Below, one piece after another: positions 16,850 to 25,975 of a stretch of 64,000 nucleotides of DNA; the stretch's first letter is position 1; every line of letters begins with the position of its first letter. Below the pieces are notes generated by a model that saw only the letters and a list, made by a program, of their open reading frames with translations, made no database searches and was not told where the DNA came from. The stretch comes from Microlunatus sp. Gsoil 973 (GTDB lineage: Bacteria > Actinomycetota > Actinomycetes > Propionibacteriales > Propionibacteriaceae). The translations under genes were made by a program, and so were the position numbers. The stretch spans positions 4,712,001-4,776,000 of the forward strand of contig NZ_CP046122.1 of assembly GCF_009707365.1 (NCBI RefSeq), given 5' to 3'.

Positions 16850-18239
16850 GACTGGAGTCTCCACTGCCGGGTTGACGCTGGATCTCGGCGATGACGGTCC
16901 GATGACGCGTCGGCTGACCACCGCGCTCCGGGACGCGGTGCGCGACGGCCGGCTGCCGCCCGGGACGGCATTGCCGCCCAGCCGGCAGTTCGCCGCCGAG
17001 ATCGGCTGCAGTCGCTGGGTGGTCACCGAGGCGTACGGACAACTGGTCGCCGAGGGTTATCTCCAGGCGACCACCGGTGCGGCGACCCGGGTTCGCGATA
17101 TCCGTGGTGCCACGCCGCTCCGTCCACTGGGTATCCCGCCCGCAGAACCGAGACCGCGGTTCGACCTGGCTCCCGGGATCCCGGACCTCTCCGCGTTCCC
17201 GAGGACGCGGTGGGCCGAGGCGTACCGCAGGGCGGTGCTCGCCCGGCCGACCGGGCTGCTGGCCGATCGCACCCCGATCGGCATCGCCGACGCGCGCGCG
17301 GTGATCACCGACTATCTGGTCCGCACCCGACAGGTCCGCGAGGACCCGACACAGGTGATGGTCAGCAACGGCGCAGGCGCCTCGGTCGGCTGGCTTGCCC
17401 GCGTGCTGGTCAGGCTCGGACACCGGCGGATCGGCGTGGAGGATCCCTCCTGGCCCGGACTGCGTGATGCCGCCCGCCGTGCCGGACTCGAGGTCGTACC
17501 GATCCCCGTCGACAATCACGGCTTGCAGGTCTCCCGGCTCGACGATCATCCGGGGATCCGGGCGGTGATCACCACGCCCGCCCACCAGTTCCCGATGGGG
17601 GTCGCGCTGTCGCCGGACCGGCGGCTGGAACTGATCGACTGGGCCGAACGGGTCGGCGGCCTGGTGATCGAGGACGACTACGACGCCGAGTACCGCTACG
17701 ACCGGCGCCCGGTGGGCAGCCTGCAGGGGATGGCGCCGGATCGCGTCGTTCTGGTCGGTTCGGTCTCCAAGTCCCTCGGCCCGGCGGTGAATCTCGGCTG
17801 GGTGATCATGCCCCAGTGGTTGATCATGAGGATCCTCGCCGGTGACCTGGAAACCGGTGTCGGACCGTCGGTCTTCGGGCTCGAAGCCTTCGCGATCATG
17901 ATCAACGAGGGTTGGTACGAGCGGCACCTGCGGGGAATGCGCACCGCCTATCGCAAGCGTCGGGAGGCCGTTGCTGCCGCCATCGAGGAAATGTTGCCCG
18001 ACTGCCGGATCTCCGGGATGGCGGCGGGCCTGCACCTGCTGTTGGAACTGCCGGCCGGAACCGACGCCGATGGGGTGGTGGACCGGGCGGCCGCACAGCA
18101 GGTCGGTGTGGTGTCCATCGATCGCTACCGACTGCGATCCGGGCGGAACCCGGCTCTGGTGATCGGGTACGGCAATCTGCGGAGCGGTCGTGAGCGGGAG
18201 GCGGTCGGGCTGTTGGCTCGGGCGATCCGCCGGACCTGA
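16848..18239 (+). CDS. MocR-family regulator (GntR wHTH fused to aminotransferase fold)
   Basis: A 463-residue protein. Residues about 15-80 are a GntR-type winged helix (MTRRLTTALRDAVRDGRLPPGTALPPSRQFAAEIGCSRWVVTEAYGQLVAEGYL). The rest is a fold-type I aminotransferase domain with VIEDDYDAEYRYDRRPVGSL and the PLP-lysine motif LVGSVSKSLGPAVNLGW. MocR proteins (GabR, PdxR, TauR) use PLP and an amino compound to switch transcription, usually of the divergent gene, here the aldo/keto reductase. No ribosome-binding site precedes the ATG, while a -10-like TAGGAT is 11 bases upstream. The effector is unknown. The gene converges on the peptide ABC operon with a 24-base gap. Confidence 0.88.
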   Translation: MTGVSTAGLTLDLGDDGPMTRRLTTALRDAVRDGRLPPGTALPPSRQFAAEIGCSRWVVTEAYGQLVAEGYLQATTGAATRVRDIRGATPLRPLGIPPAEPRPRFDLAPGIPDLSAFPRTRWAEAYRRAVLARPTGLLADRTPIGIADARAVITDYLVRTRQVREDPTQVMVSNGAGASVGWLARVLVRLGHRRIGVEDPSWPGLRDAARRAGLEVVPIPVDNHGLQVSRLDDHPGIRAVITTPAHQFPMGVALSPDRRLELIDWAERVGGLVIEDDYDAEYRYDRRPVGSLQGMAPDRVVLVGSVSKSLGPAVNLGWVIMPQWLIMRILAGDLETGVGPSVFGLEAFAIMINEGWYERHLRGMRTAYRKRREAVAAAIEEMLPDCRISGMAAGLHLLLELPAGTDADGVVDRAAAQQVGVVSIDRYRLRSGRNPALVIGYGNLRSGREREAVGLLARAIRRT

Positions 18240-18263
18240 CCCGACCACGCCCTACGAACGGCG

Positions 18264-19121
18264 CTAGGCCGGTTGCCCGCTGAGCCTCGGTACGTCGCTG
18301 AGCAATCGCCGGGTGTACTCGTGGTGCGGATCGAAGATCACCTGCTCGGCCGGGCCCTGCTCGACCATCACCCCGTGTTCCATCACCAGCACCTGATCGG
18401 CGATGTAATTGGCCTGCCCGATGTCGTGGGTGATGAACAGGATCGTCATTCCCAGCTCGTCGCGCAGATCAGTGAGCACGTTGAGGATGTTGACCCGCAG
18501 TGAGGCGTCCAACATCGAGGTCGCTTCGTCGGCGATCAACAGCTTGGGCCGCATCATCAGCGCCCGGGCGATCATCACCCGCTGACGCTGGCCACCGGAG
18601 AGCTGGTGAGGAAACCGGTCCAGCACGTCGGCCCCGTACAAGCCGACATGGTTCAGGGACTCCTCCATCCGCGCCTCGGCAGTCGCACGGTCACCGATCA
18701 ACCGGAAGGACCGGCTCAACAACCGTCGTACGTTGAAGAACTGGTTGTAGGCACTGAACGGGTCCTGGAAGACCGCCTGTACGTCCTTCCAGTAGTCCGC
18801 GCGGGCCGGACCAGTGATGGTGGTGACGTCCTTGCCGTTGAACTCCAGCGTTCCCTCAGTGACCGGTAGCAGCCGCAGCACCATTCGGGCCAGGGTCGAC
18901 TTGCCCGAGCCGCTCTCACCGACGACTGTGGTGATCTGGCCCTCATTGAGGGAGAAGTTCACCTGCTTCACGGCCTCGACCAGATGCTTGCCACGGCCGA
19001 AACGCCGAGTTACACCGGTGCCGCGGAAGATCACCTTCTTCGCGCTGTCCCCGACCGGTGTCGACGGTGTTGCCTCGGCGGCCGGAACCGACTGCGCTTG
19101 ACCTCGACCGTTGACGCTCAT
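18264..19121 (-). CDS. Peptide/nickel-type ABC importer, ATP-binding subunit (OppF/DppF-like)
   Basis: A 285-residue ATPase with Walker A GESGSGKSTLA, the Q-loop in VQAVFQDPFSAYNQFFNVRR, signature LSGGQRQRVMIARAL, and Walker B LLIADEATSMLDASLRVN. The Walker B neighbourhood is DEATSMLD instead of the usual DEPTSALD. The C-terminal dimer/oligopeptide tail is short (ADQVLVMEHGVMVEQGPAEQVIFDPHHEYTRRLLSDVP). It is the last gene of the five-gene operon and its ATG overlaps the stop of the previous gene by four bases, so translation is probably coupled. It energises import together with the OppD-like subunit. Confidence 0.9.
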   Translation of the reverse strand: MSVNGRGQAQSVPAAEATPSTPVGDSAKKVIFRGTGVTRRFGRGKHLVEAVKQVNFSLNEGQITTVVGESGSGKSTLARMVLRLLPVTEGTLEFNGKDVTTITGPARADYWKDVQAVFQDPFSAYNQFFNVRRLLSRSFRLIGDRATAEARMEESLNHVGLYGADVLDRFPHQLSGGQRQRVMIARALMMRPKLLIADEATSMLDASLRVNILNVLTDLRDELGMTILFITHDIGQANYIADQVLVMEHGVMVEQGPAEQVIFDPHHEYTRRLLSDVPRLSGQPA

Positions 19122-20227
19122 CGGGCACCTTCCTCGACCATCGCAAGATCATCGTCGGCGGCGACGTTGGTGGCCTCTTCGACCGGGACCACGCGGTCGA
19201 CCGGGACCGGGACGCCCGGATTCTGCTGGGCCCACCAGCAGGTTGAGAACCTCAACTCATCGCCGACCTCCGGAGGGTCGTCTGTCTTGCAGACATCCAT
19301 CGCCAGTCCGCAGCGCGGATGGAACCGGCAGCCCGACGGCGGGCGGAGCAGATTCGGCGGTGAGCCGGGGATTCCCTTGACCCGCTTGCGCCGGAAGGAC
19401 GGCTCCGGGACCAGCACCGAGTTCAGCAGCGCTGCGGAGTACGGGTGTCGGGGCTCGGTCGAGATCTGCTCGGCGTCGCCGATTTCGGCGATCTTGCCGG
19501 CATACATGACCGCGATGCGGTTCGACACGGTTCGCAGCACCGGCAAATCGTGAGTGATGAAGACCACACCCGACATGATCTTGTTCTCCAGCATCTGCAG
19601 GAGCATCTCGATCAGGGCCTTCTGGCTTGACACGTCCAGTGCCGAGGTCGGCTCGTCGGCGATCAGCAGCCGCGGGTTCAGCAGGGTCGAGATGACGGTC
19701 ACGACCCGCTGCTTCATGCCGCCGGAGAGTTGGTGCGGGTAGGCGTCGAGGGCCCGCACCGGCAGGCCCAACTCGTCGAAACGATCACGCGCCCGGTCCA
19801 GCGCCTCGGACCGTTTCACGCCCCGGTCGTGCGCCCGCATCACATCGAAGACAAGATCGCGGACTCGCATGGTCGGGCTGATCGAGTTCATCGCACCTTG
19901 CGGCAGCATCGAAACCACTGATCCGCGCCAGGTCCGTGGCAACTTCGACCGGGGACCGAGGTGCTGTTGCTTTCCGTCGACCTCCAGCGTGCCGTGTTCG
20001 ACGACCAGCGGTTCGCGGGCGGTCAGCGAGAGGATGGCGCCGAGCGTCGATTTGCCGCAGCCGGACTCACCGGCGATGCCCAGCACTTCTCCCTCGTTGA
20101 TCGAGATGGACACGTCGTCGACCGCGACCACCCGGTTGCCGTCAGGGGTGTAGTACGCGGCCCGCAGGTTGTGGGCATCGAGCAGCCGGAGCCCGGTCGC
20201 CCGTGAACGGCTGGTGTACTCGGTCAT
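19118..20227 (-). CDS. Peptide-type ABC importer, ATP-binding subunit (OppD/DppD-like)
   Basis: A 369-residue ATPase with Walker A GESGCGKSTLGAIL, signature LSGGMKQRVVTVISTLL and Walker B LLIADEPTSALDVSSQ. The C-terminal oligopeptide domain has the usual cysteines (RPPSGCRFHPRCGLAMDVC ... CWWAQQNPG), which in related proteins can hold an Fe-S cluster. ATG 20227 overlaps the stop of the DppC-like gene by four bases. Longer readings upstream lie antisense or out of frame with real genes and are rejected. Confidence 0.9.
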   Translation of the reverse strand: MTEYTSRSRATGLRLLDAHNLRAAYYTPDGNRVVAVDDVSISINEGEVLGIAGESGCGKSTLGAILSLTAREPLVVEHGTLEVDGKQQHLGPRSKLPRTWRGSVVSMLPQGAMNSISPTMRVRDLVFDVMRAHDRGVKRSEALDRARDRFDELGLPVRALDAYPHQLSGGMKQRVVTVISTLLNPRLLIADEPTSALDVSSQKALIEMLLQMLENKIMSGVVFITHDLPVLRTVSNRIAVMYAGKIAEIGDAEQISTEPRHPYSAALLNSVLVPEPSFRRKRVKGIPGSPPNLLRPPSGCRFHPRCGLAMDVCKTDDPPEVGDELRFSTCWWAQQNPGVPVPVDRVVPVEEATNVAADDDLAMVEEGAR

Positions 20228-21153
20228 GATCGATCTCCCTCGAGGACCGGTTCGCTGACGACCCCGGCAGCCGGAATGGCCGCCGGCGTGCCGGCGACGG
20301 CCAGCCGGCGCTTGGACCGGCCGCGCCGCAGCCGCGGGTTGAAGACCTCGTCCAGGCTGGCCTGCAACAGCAGCAGCGAGAAGGCGATCAAGGTCAACAT
20401 CAGCGTCGGGGGCAGGAAGGCCCACCAGGCGCCGGTACGCACCGAACCCCAGGCCAGCGCCCAATAGAGCATGATGCCCAGACTGACCGATCCGGACGGG
20501 CCCAGGCCGAGCATCGACAGTGCGGCTTCCGCCAGGATCGCACCCGACATCTGCAGCACGAAGGCCATCGCGACGTAGCTGAGCAGATAGGGGAGTACGT
20601 CCCAGGCCAGGATGCTGACCCAGCGTGCACCGGACAGCCGGGCAACGTCGATGTGTTCCCGGTTCCGGACGCTGGTGGCCTGGGCGCGCACCGCCCGGGC
20701 CGTCCACGGCCAACCCGTGACACCGATCACCGCGGCGAGGGTGAGTGACGTAGTGCCGTTGACGGCGATCGACAACAGGATCACCACGACGATCGACGGG
20801 ATCGCCAGGGCGATGTTGGTGACACCCATCAGCAGGTCGTCGAGCCAGCCGCCCTGGAAGCCGGCGACCAGGCCGAACACCAACCCGATCAGCGTGGAAA
20901 TGGCACCGGCCATCAGGCCGACGAACAGGCTGGTCCGGACACCATGCACCAGATTGGCGATCACGCTCTGGCCGGCGTTGTCGGTGCCGAGCCACATCGC
21001 AACGGACCCGAAGTTCGGCTTGTCGTACAGGCCGCCGATGGTGGCATGCGGATTGACCTGGATGACCAGCGGTCCGACCAGGCCGACCAGCAGGGTGAAG
21101 GCGACCAGGCAGGCAGCCACCCAGAATCTCGGCGTCAGATTGATCGATCTCAT
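20224..21153 (-). CDS. Peptide-type ABC importer, permease (OppC/DppC-like)
   Basis: A 309-residue inner-membrane protein. It has an N-terminal anchor helix (FWVAACLVAFTLLVGLVGPLVI), a large extracytoplasmic loop (HATIGGLYDKPNFGSVAMWLGTDNAGQSV, typical of DppC) and the binding-protein-dependent transport domain. The cytoplasmic coupling (EAA-like) loop is REHIDVARLSGARWVSILAWDVLP. About six membrane helices are visible. The C-terminus extends about 35 residues past the last helix (RRGRSKRRLAVAG...). It pairs with the DppB-like subunit ten bases upstream. Confidence 0.9.
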   Translation of the reverse strand: MRSINLTPRFWVAACLVAFTLLVGLVGPLVIQVNPHATIGGLYDKPNFGSVAMWLGTDNAGQSVIANLVHGVRTSLFVGLMAGAISTLIGLVFGLVAGFQGGWLDDLLMGVTNIALAIPSIVVVILLSIAVNGTTSLTLAAVIGVTGWPWTARAVRAQATSVRNREHIDVARLSGARWVSILAWDVLPYLLSYVAMAFVLQMSGAILAEAALSMLGLGPSGSVSLGIMLYWALAWGSVRTGAWWAFLPPTLMLTLIAFSLLLLQASLDEVFNPRLRRGRSKRRLAVAGTPAAIPAAGVVSEPVLEGDRS

Positions 21154-21162
21154 GATCGCCTC

Positions 21163-22173
21163 CTACCGTTCGCCGCTGTGAGCAGCGCGGATCCGCGGAT
21201 CGATGACGCCGTACGCGATCTCGACACAGAAGTTCGCGGCAAGCACGGCGAGGGTGATCAACAACGTGATCGACTGGATCACCGGATAGTCGCTGGTATT
21301 GATCGCGCTGAACAACAGCGTCCCGATGCCGGGATAGGAGAACACCAGCTCGGTGATCAGTGCGCCGCCGATCATGCCGCCGATCGACAGGGCGAGACCG
21401 GTGATCTGCGGCAGCATCGCGTTCCGGAAGATGTAGCGGACGATCCTGGAGTCGGGCAGGCCGAGTCCGCGCCCGTAGTTGACGTAGTCCGAGCCCAGCT
21501 CGTAGATCGCCATGGATCGCATGCCGACTGCCTGACCGCCGACGAAGATGATCACCAGCGACCAGAACGGCAGCCACCAGTAGGTGATGGCGTCACCGAT
21601 GAATGCCGGCGTCAGTTCCGGCGTCAGGCCGAGTGAGTAACCACCGCCGACCGGAAGGATGCCGAGTTCCACGCCGACCACGTACAACAGCACGATCGCC
21701 AGGCAGTAGTACGGCATCGAGGAGGCGAACAGCGACCCGACGAAGGCGCCGCGGTCGAACCAGCCGCCCCGGTAGGCGGCAATCGCGCCGAGCAGGTTGC
21801 CGACGATCCAGCCGACCAGGATGGCCGGCAGCTGGATCACGATGCTCCACGGCAGTGCCTGGCCGACCAAAGAGTTGACGCTCTTGGGGTACTGCGAGAA
21901 CGACGTGCCGAGATTCCCGTGCGCCAGCTGGTCGATGTAGACCAGGAACTGCTCCCACATCGGCTTGTTCAGCCCGAACTGCTCCATGTAGTGGCTGTAG
22001 ATCGCCTTCATCTGCTCACCACTTGCCCCGCCGCCCCGGGCCATCTGGCTGACGATGTTGTCAACCGGATTGCCCGGGATCAGGCGGGGCAGCAGGAAGT
22101 TGAGCAGCAGGGCGACGAACAGCGCAATCACGTACCAGATCGCCTTCCGACCCAAGTACTTTGCGAAGTCCAT
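21163..22173 (-). CDS. Peptide-type ABC importer, permease (OppB/DppB-like)
   Basis: A 336-residue inner-membrane protein. The N-terminal helix RKAIWYVIALFVALLLNFLLPRLIPGNPVD contains the signature F(L)LPRLIPGNP of OppB-type permeases. A periplasmic stretch follows (KAIYSHYMEQFGLNKPMWEQFLVYIDQLAHGNLGTSF) and then a transport domain with YVNYGRGLGLPDSRIVRYIFRNAMLPQITGLALSIGGMIGGALITE as coupling loop. It lies 49 bases downstream of the binding-protein gene and 9 bases before the DppC-like gene, all co-directional. Confidence 0.9.
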   Translation of the reverse strand: MDFAKYLGRKAIWYVIALFVALLLNFLLPRLIPGNPVDNIVSQMARGGGASGEQMKAIYSHYMEQFGLNKPMWEQFLVYIDQLAHGNLGTSFSQYPKSVNSLVGQALPWSIVIQLPAILVGWIVGNLLGAIAAYRGGWFDRGAFVGSLFASSMPYYCLAIVLLYVVGVELGILPVGGGYSLGLTPELTPAFIGDAITYWWLPFWSLVIIFVGGQAVGMRSMAIYELGSDYVNYGRGLGLPDSRIVRYIFRNAMLPQITGLALSIGGMIGGALITELVFSYPGIGTLLFSAINTSDYPVIQSITLLITLAVLAANFCVEIAYGVIDPRIRAAHSGER

Positions 22174-22222
22174 ACTCCGACCCTGTATCCCCTTCGATAT
22201 CTGGTACGGCTATCTGCTGGGC

Positions 22223-24118
22223 CTAGCTTCCTGCCTTCTTCAGTTTGAAGATCCAGGCGACACCCGCATTGCCCCACATCGGCGGAGCGTACGGGTTCTC
22301 CTCGGTCGGGAAGTTCGTCCAGGTGGAGGTGTTGAACTCATAGAACTCCAACGGGCGGTACATCAACGGGATGACAGGAACCTGCTCGCGGTAGATCTTC
22401 TCGATCTTGCCGTAGGCGGTCTTGCGGTCGTCGTCGGTGGTCGCCTCGGCGGCATCGTCCAGCAGCCCGGGGATGTCCGGATGCTTGAACCTCGTGTAGT
22501 TGGAGAACGCGGTCTTGCCGATCGGAGCACCGATGCGGTCATCGAGGATGTCGCGCAGCCGGCTCCACGGGCTGGCCGGGCTGACGCCCGAGGCACTCCA
22601 GCACGCCAGGTCGAAGTTGCCGTTCTGCATGGCGTTGGTGACGTTGGCAGCCTCCGGGAACTTGGTGCTGACGTCGATGCCGACGGCCTTCAGACTCTTC
22701 GCCGCGATCTCACAGGCGCTGTTCCAGTCGGTCCAGCCGGTCGGCGTGATCAACTTCCACGGACCGAGCCGGGTGCCGTCCTTCAGCTTGTAGATGCCGT
22801 CGCTGCCCTTGGTCGCTCCAAGATCATCTTCCAGGATCGACTTGGCCTTGTCCGGGTCGTACTTCCAGCCCTCGGAATCGGCGGCCGCCTGGTCGAAGAA
22901 CTTCTTCTCGAAACCGGTGGGCAGGATCAGGCTGGGCTGCGGCACATCGGAGTAGGACGACATCGCGGTGGCCACGATGTTGGCGGTGTCGATCGCGTAC
23001 GCCATCGCCAGCCGGACCTTGGGATTGTCCAGGCCCTTCTTGGTGGTGTTGATCTGCAGCAGCGGGATGTTGCCGGGCAGGTAGTACGGCTTGTCCTTCA
23101 GCCAGGTGCCGACCGGCTTCTTCTTCTCCTCCCACATCTTCCAGATCTGGGCGGTGAACTGCTGGCTGGCATCGATCTCGCCGGATTCCAGCTTGAGGTC
23201 GCCGTCCTGGTTGCTCTTGAAGATCGGGTGGGTGATGCCGGTCATCGGCGGAGTGCCGAAGGTGTCCTTGCCCCAGTAGTTGTCCACCCGGCTCAGCACG
23301 ATCTGCGTCTGGTCGGCGAGCTTGACGGTGAACGGACCACTGCCGACCGGCTTCATGTTGGCCTGAGAGGTGACCTTGCCCGAGGACACCCACGGCTCGT
23401 AGATGTGCTTGGGCAGGATGAAGGTGCCGGCGATCGCATTCTTGATCGCCAGCGGATTCAGCGGCTTGGCCTTCGCGATGAACTGCACGGTCCGGGCGTC
23501 GACGACCTTGACCTCCTGCAGGTACTCCCAGACGTTGGAGTAGCTGACCGAGTTGTCCTTGGCCAGGTCGAAGGTGAACTTCACATCGTCGGCGGTGAGG
23601 TCCTGGCCGTCCTGCCACTTGGTGCCGTCCTGCAGCGGAACCTCCAGCGTCCGCTTGTCGACCTCCTTGAGTTCCTTGCCGAGCCCGGGCTGCAGGCTGC
23701 CGTCGAGCATGTTGAAGCGGACCAACGTCTCGTAGAGGAACTGGCTCTGACCCTGCCCGGCCGGCCAGGTGGTCGACGCGGCGAGCGGGTTGAACGACTT
23801 CGGCGGATCCCACTGGAACCCGGCGACGAAGAAGATGTCACCAGCGGCACCCTGGCGGCCGGACGAACCGCCCTTGCCGCCGCCACCACCGCCGCCGCCG
23901 CCGGAACGTCCGGTCTGGGCGGTGCCACAGCCGGCGGCGATGCCGCCGACCAGCACGGCACCAGCGGCCAGCCCGCCCCAGGACAGGAACTTGCGCCGGT
24001 TCGTCGAGAAGGTGTGTCCTGATTCTTCGGTCTCGAACGGCGAGACCGGCCGCGCGGATCCCGAAGGATCCGCTCCGGAGCCCTCTGCGGGCGTCACCGG
24101 ATGCTGCGGAAACGTCAT
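22223..24118 (-). CDS. Extracellular solute-binding lipoprotein of the ABC importer (SBP_bac_5), Tat signal
   Basis: A 631-residue family-5 (peptide/nickel/oligosaccharide-type) binding protein. The N-terminus has a twin-arginine motif (NRRKFLSWGGLAAGAVLVGGIA) and a lipobox ending IAAGC, so it is probably exported folded by Tat and lipid-anchored. A Gly-rich spacer follows (a run of nine glycines). The mature part starts near FFVAGFQWDPPKSFNPL. Conserved SBP_bac_5 segments include LKEVDKRTLEVPLQDGTKWQDGQDLTADDVKFTFDL and the C-terminal YGKIEKIYREQVPVIPLMYRP. AAGGAGG lies nine bases before ATG 24118. It is the first gene of the operon. The substrate may be a peptide or an oligosaccharide. Confidence 0.9.
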   Translation of the reverse strand: MTFPQHPVTPAEGSGADPSGSARPVSPFETEESGHTFSTNRRKFLSWGGLAAGAVLVGGIAAGCGTAQTGRSGGGGGGGGGKGGSSGRQGAAGDIFFVAGFQWDPPKSFNPLAASTTWPAGQGQSQFLYETLVRFNMLDGSLQPGLGKELKEVDKRTLEVPLQDGTKWQDGQDLTADDVKFTFDLAKDNSVSYSNVWEYLQEVKVVDARTVQFIAKAKPLNPLAIKNAIAGTFILPKHIYEPWVSSGKVTSQANMKPVGSGPFTVKLADQTQIVLSRVDNYWGKDTFGTPPMTGITHPIFKSNQDGDLKLESGEIDASQQFTAQIWKMWEEKKKPVGTWLKDKPYYLPGNIPLLQINTTKKGLDNPKVRLAMAYAIDTANIVATAMSSYSDVPQPSLILPTGFEKKFFDQAAADSEGWKYDPDKAKSILEDDLGATKGSDGIYKLKDGTRLGPWKLITPTGWTDWNSACEIAAKSLKAVGIDVSTKFPEAANVTNAMQNGNFDLACWSASGVSPASPWSRLRDILDDRIGAPIGKTAFSNYTRFKHPDIPGLLDDAAEATTDDDRKTAYGKIEKIYREQVPVIPLMYRPLEFYEFNTSTWTNFPTEENPYAPPMWGNAGVAWIFKLKKAGS

Positions 24119-24230
24119 CGTTGTGTTCCTCCTTGAACACGGCCGGCTGAGCGGCCGAACCCCATTATTCGCTGCCGTTCTCGTGCGTGACCCCACTCCT
24201 TCGATCCGGTCGCACGAATCCCGTGAGCCC

Positions 24231-24259
24231 AATCATTACTGAAGCGGTTCGGTTGTCAA
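24231..24259 (-). promoter_or_regulatory. Promoter of the peptide-type ABC operon
   Basis: On the minus strand TTGACA (24259-24254) is followed after 16 bases by AATGAT (24237-24232). The start would lie about 105 bases before ATG 24118. A 7-bp inverted repeat (TCGTGCG near 24180, CGCACGA near 24211) lies in the leader. This is a better sigma-70-type match than most promoters in the window. Confidence 0.55.
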
Positions 24260-24346
24260 CGCGCTTGCCACTTTTGTTACCAAGATCGGTGCACCCTACC
24301 GGCTCGGACCGGCCCGGGTGTCACCAGGTCAGGGAACAATCGACCC

Positions 24347-25906
24347 ATGACCGAACCGATGACCGGGAACGGCGTCACCCTCGACCGGCTGCTCCGAGCC
24401 TGGCGTGATCTGGGCGCCACCCGGTCCCGCAACGCCAAACGGGACATCATCGCCGAAGTGTTGCACGAAACCTCCGTCGCCGACGTGGAGGTCGTTGTCA
24501 GCTACCTGTCAGGGTCGCTGAGGCAGCGCCGGACCGGCATCGGCTGGAGGACGCTCCAAACGCTGCCTGAACCTGCCGCTGAGCCAACCCTGAGGGTTTC
24601 CGAGGTCGACGCGGCGATGGAGTCCATGGCCGCTATGGCCGGTCCCGGTTCGGCGGGACTGCGCCAGCAGGCGGTCGGCGCACTCTTCGGCCGGGCGACC
24701 GCCGGCGAGCAGGACCTGCTGCGCGGCCTGATCTTCGGCGAGTTGCGCCAGGGCGCCCTGGAGTCGGCCGTCCAGGACGGACTCGCGGCCGCCCACCAGG
24801 TGCCGAAGGAGGCGGTACGCCGGGCGGCGATGCTGCTCGGATCGACGACAGCCGCCGCCCGGGAGTTGATCACCGGCGGGCTGCCGGCGCTGGAACGCGT
24901 CACCCTGCAGGTGGGCATCGCCGTGCAGCCGATGCTCGCCGCCAGTGCACCCGACGTGGCACAGGCGCTGGACAAGATCGGCCTGCCGGCGATCGTCGAC
25001 GCCAAACTCGACGGTATCCGGATCCAGGTGCACAAATACGATGATCAGGTACGGGTGTTCACCAGGAGCCTGGACGAGATCACCGACCGGCTCCCGCTGG
25101 TCACCAGTTTGGTCGCCGACCTGCCTCATGATCGACTCGTGCTGGACGGTGAGGCGCTGGCGCTGCGCCCCGACGGCAGCCCAGAAATCTTCCAGCAGAT
25201 CGCCTCCAGTGCCGCGACCCGGTCCGAGCTCGAGGGCGCGGAACGGCTGTCCCTGCGGCCGTATTTCTTCGACCTGCTGCAACTGGGGGATCAGGACTAT
25301 CTTGATCATCCACTGGTCGAGCGGTCCACGATCATGTCGGCGGCCCTGCCGGAGGAGTTGCTGGTCCCACGGGTCGTCGCGGAGGAGGTCGCACCGGCCG
25401 TCGAGCTGTACACCGATGTCGTGCAGCGGGGTTTCGAGGGTGTGGTGATCAAGAACCCGCAGGCGCCGTACGCTGCGGGTCGCCGCGATTCCGGCTGGAT
25501 CAAGGTCAAACCGCGGCACACCTTCGACCTGGTGATCATCGCTGCGGAGTGGGGGCACGGCCGGCGGAGCGGCTGGCTGTCGAACCTGCACCTGGCCGCC
25601 CGGGACGACGAGACGGACGAGTTGATCATGCTCGGCAAGACGTTCAAGGGCTTGACCGACGAGATGCTGCATTGGCAGACCGAACGCTTCCTGCAGCTGG
25701 AGACCCGGCGCACGCAGCAGACGGTGTATCTGCGCCCGGAGATCGTCGCCGAGATCGCCATCGACGGCCTGCAGATCTCCACGCGGTATCCGGGCGGCGT
25801 CGCGCTGCGCTTCGCCCGGGTGCTGCGTTACCGCGAGGACAAGACACCGGCCGAGGCCGACACGCTCGACACCCTGAAGAAACTGCTGCCGACGGCGGAG
25901 CAGTGA
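24347..25906 (+). CDS. ATP-dependent DNA ligase (LigB-type)
   Basis: A 519-residue ATP-dependent ligase. It has an N-terminal DNA-binding domain (about residues 1-195) and the nucleotidyltransferase domain with motif I AKLDGIRIQVHKY, whose lysine becomes adenylated. Motif III-like DRLVLDGEALALRPDG, motif IV FEGVVIKNPQAPYAAGRRDSGWIKVK and the C-terminal OB-fold (VAEIAIDGLQISTRYPGGVALRFARVLRYREDK) are also visible. Length and architecture match mycobacterial LigB, an auxiliary repair ligase, whereas replication normally uses NAD-dependent LigA. It is divergent from the ABC importer operon. The ATG has no strong ribosome-binding site. A short hairpin terminator follows the stop. Confidence 0.92.
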   Translation: MTEPMTGNGVTLDRLLRAWRDLGATRSRNAKRDIIAEVLHETSVADVEVVVSYLSGSLRQRRTGIGWRTLQTLPEPAAEPTLRVSEVDAAMESMAAMAGPGSAGLRQQAVGALFGRATAGEQDLLRGLIFGELRQGALESAVQDGLAAAHQVPKEAVRRAAMLLGSTTAAARELITGGLPALERVTLQVGIAVQPMLAASAPDVAQALDKIGLPAIVDAKLDGIRIQVHKYDDQVRVFTRSLDEITDRLPLVTSLVADLPHDRLVLDGEALALRPDGSPEIFQQIASSAATRSELEGAERLSLRPYFFDLLQLGDQDYLDHPLVERSTIMSAALPEELLVPRVVAEEVAPAVELYTDVVQRGFEGVVIKNPQAPYAAGRRDSGWIKVKPRHTFDLVIIAAEWGHGRRSGWLSNLHLAARDDETDELIMLGKTFKGLTDEMLHWQTERFLQLETRRTQQTVYLRPEIVAEIAIDGLQISTRYPGGVALRFARVLRYREDKTPAEADTLDTLKKLLPTAEQ

Positions 25907-25909
25907 CGA

Positions 25910-25940
25910 CAGATCCCACCGGCGTTGCCGGTGGGATCTG
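25910..25940. terminator. Hairpin terminator between ligase and sod (convergent)
   Basis: CAGATCCCACCGGC (25910-25923) and its exact complement (25927-25940) flank a GTT loop. It lies three bases after the ligase stop and 35 bases from the sod stop, so it can serve both directions. There is no T-run. Confidence 0.8.
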
Positions 25941-25975
25941 CAGGGATGCCGGGGTGTTCGGGCCGGTGGGTTGGG

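Noticed and set aside
15735-18248. Long minus-strand frame extending the aldo/keto reductase upstream
   Set aside because: The extra part is antisense to the MocR gene; reductase homology starts at ATG 16778.
19118-21577. Long minus-strand frame extending the OppD-like ATPase upstream
   Set aside because: The extension is out of frame with the permease genes, which are clearly coding; the ATPase starts at 20227.
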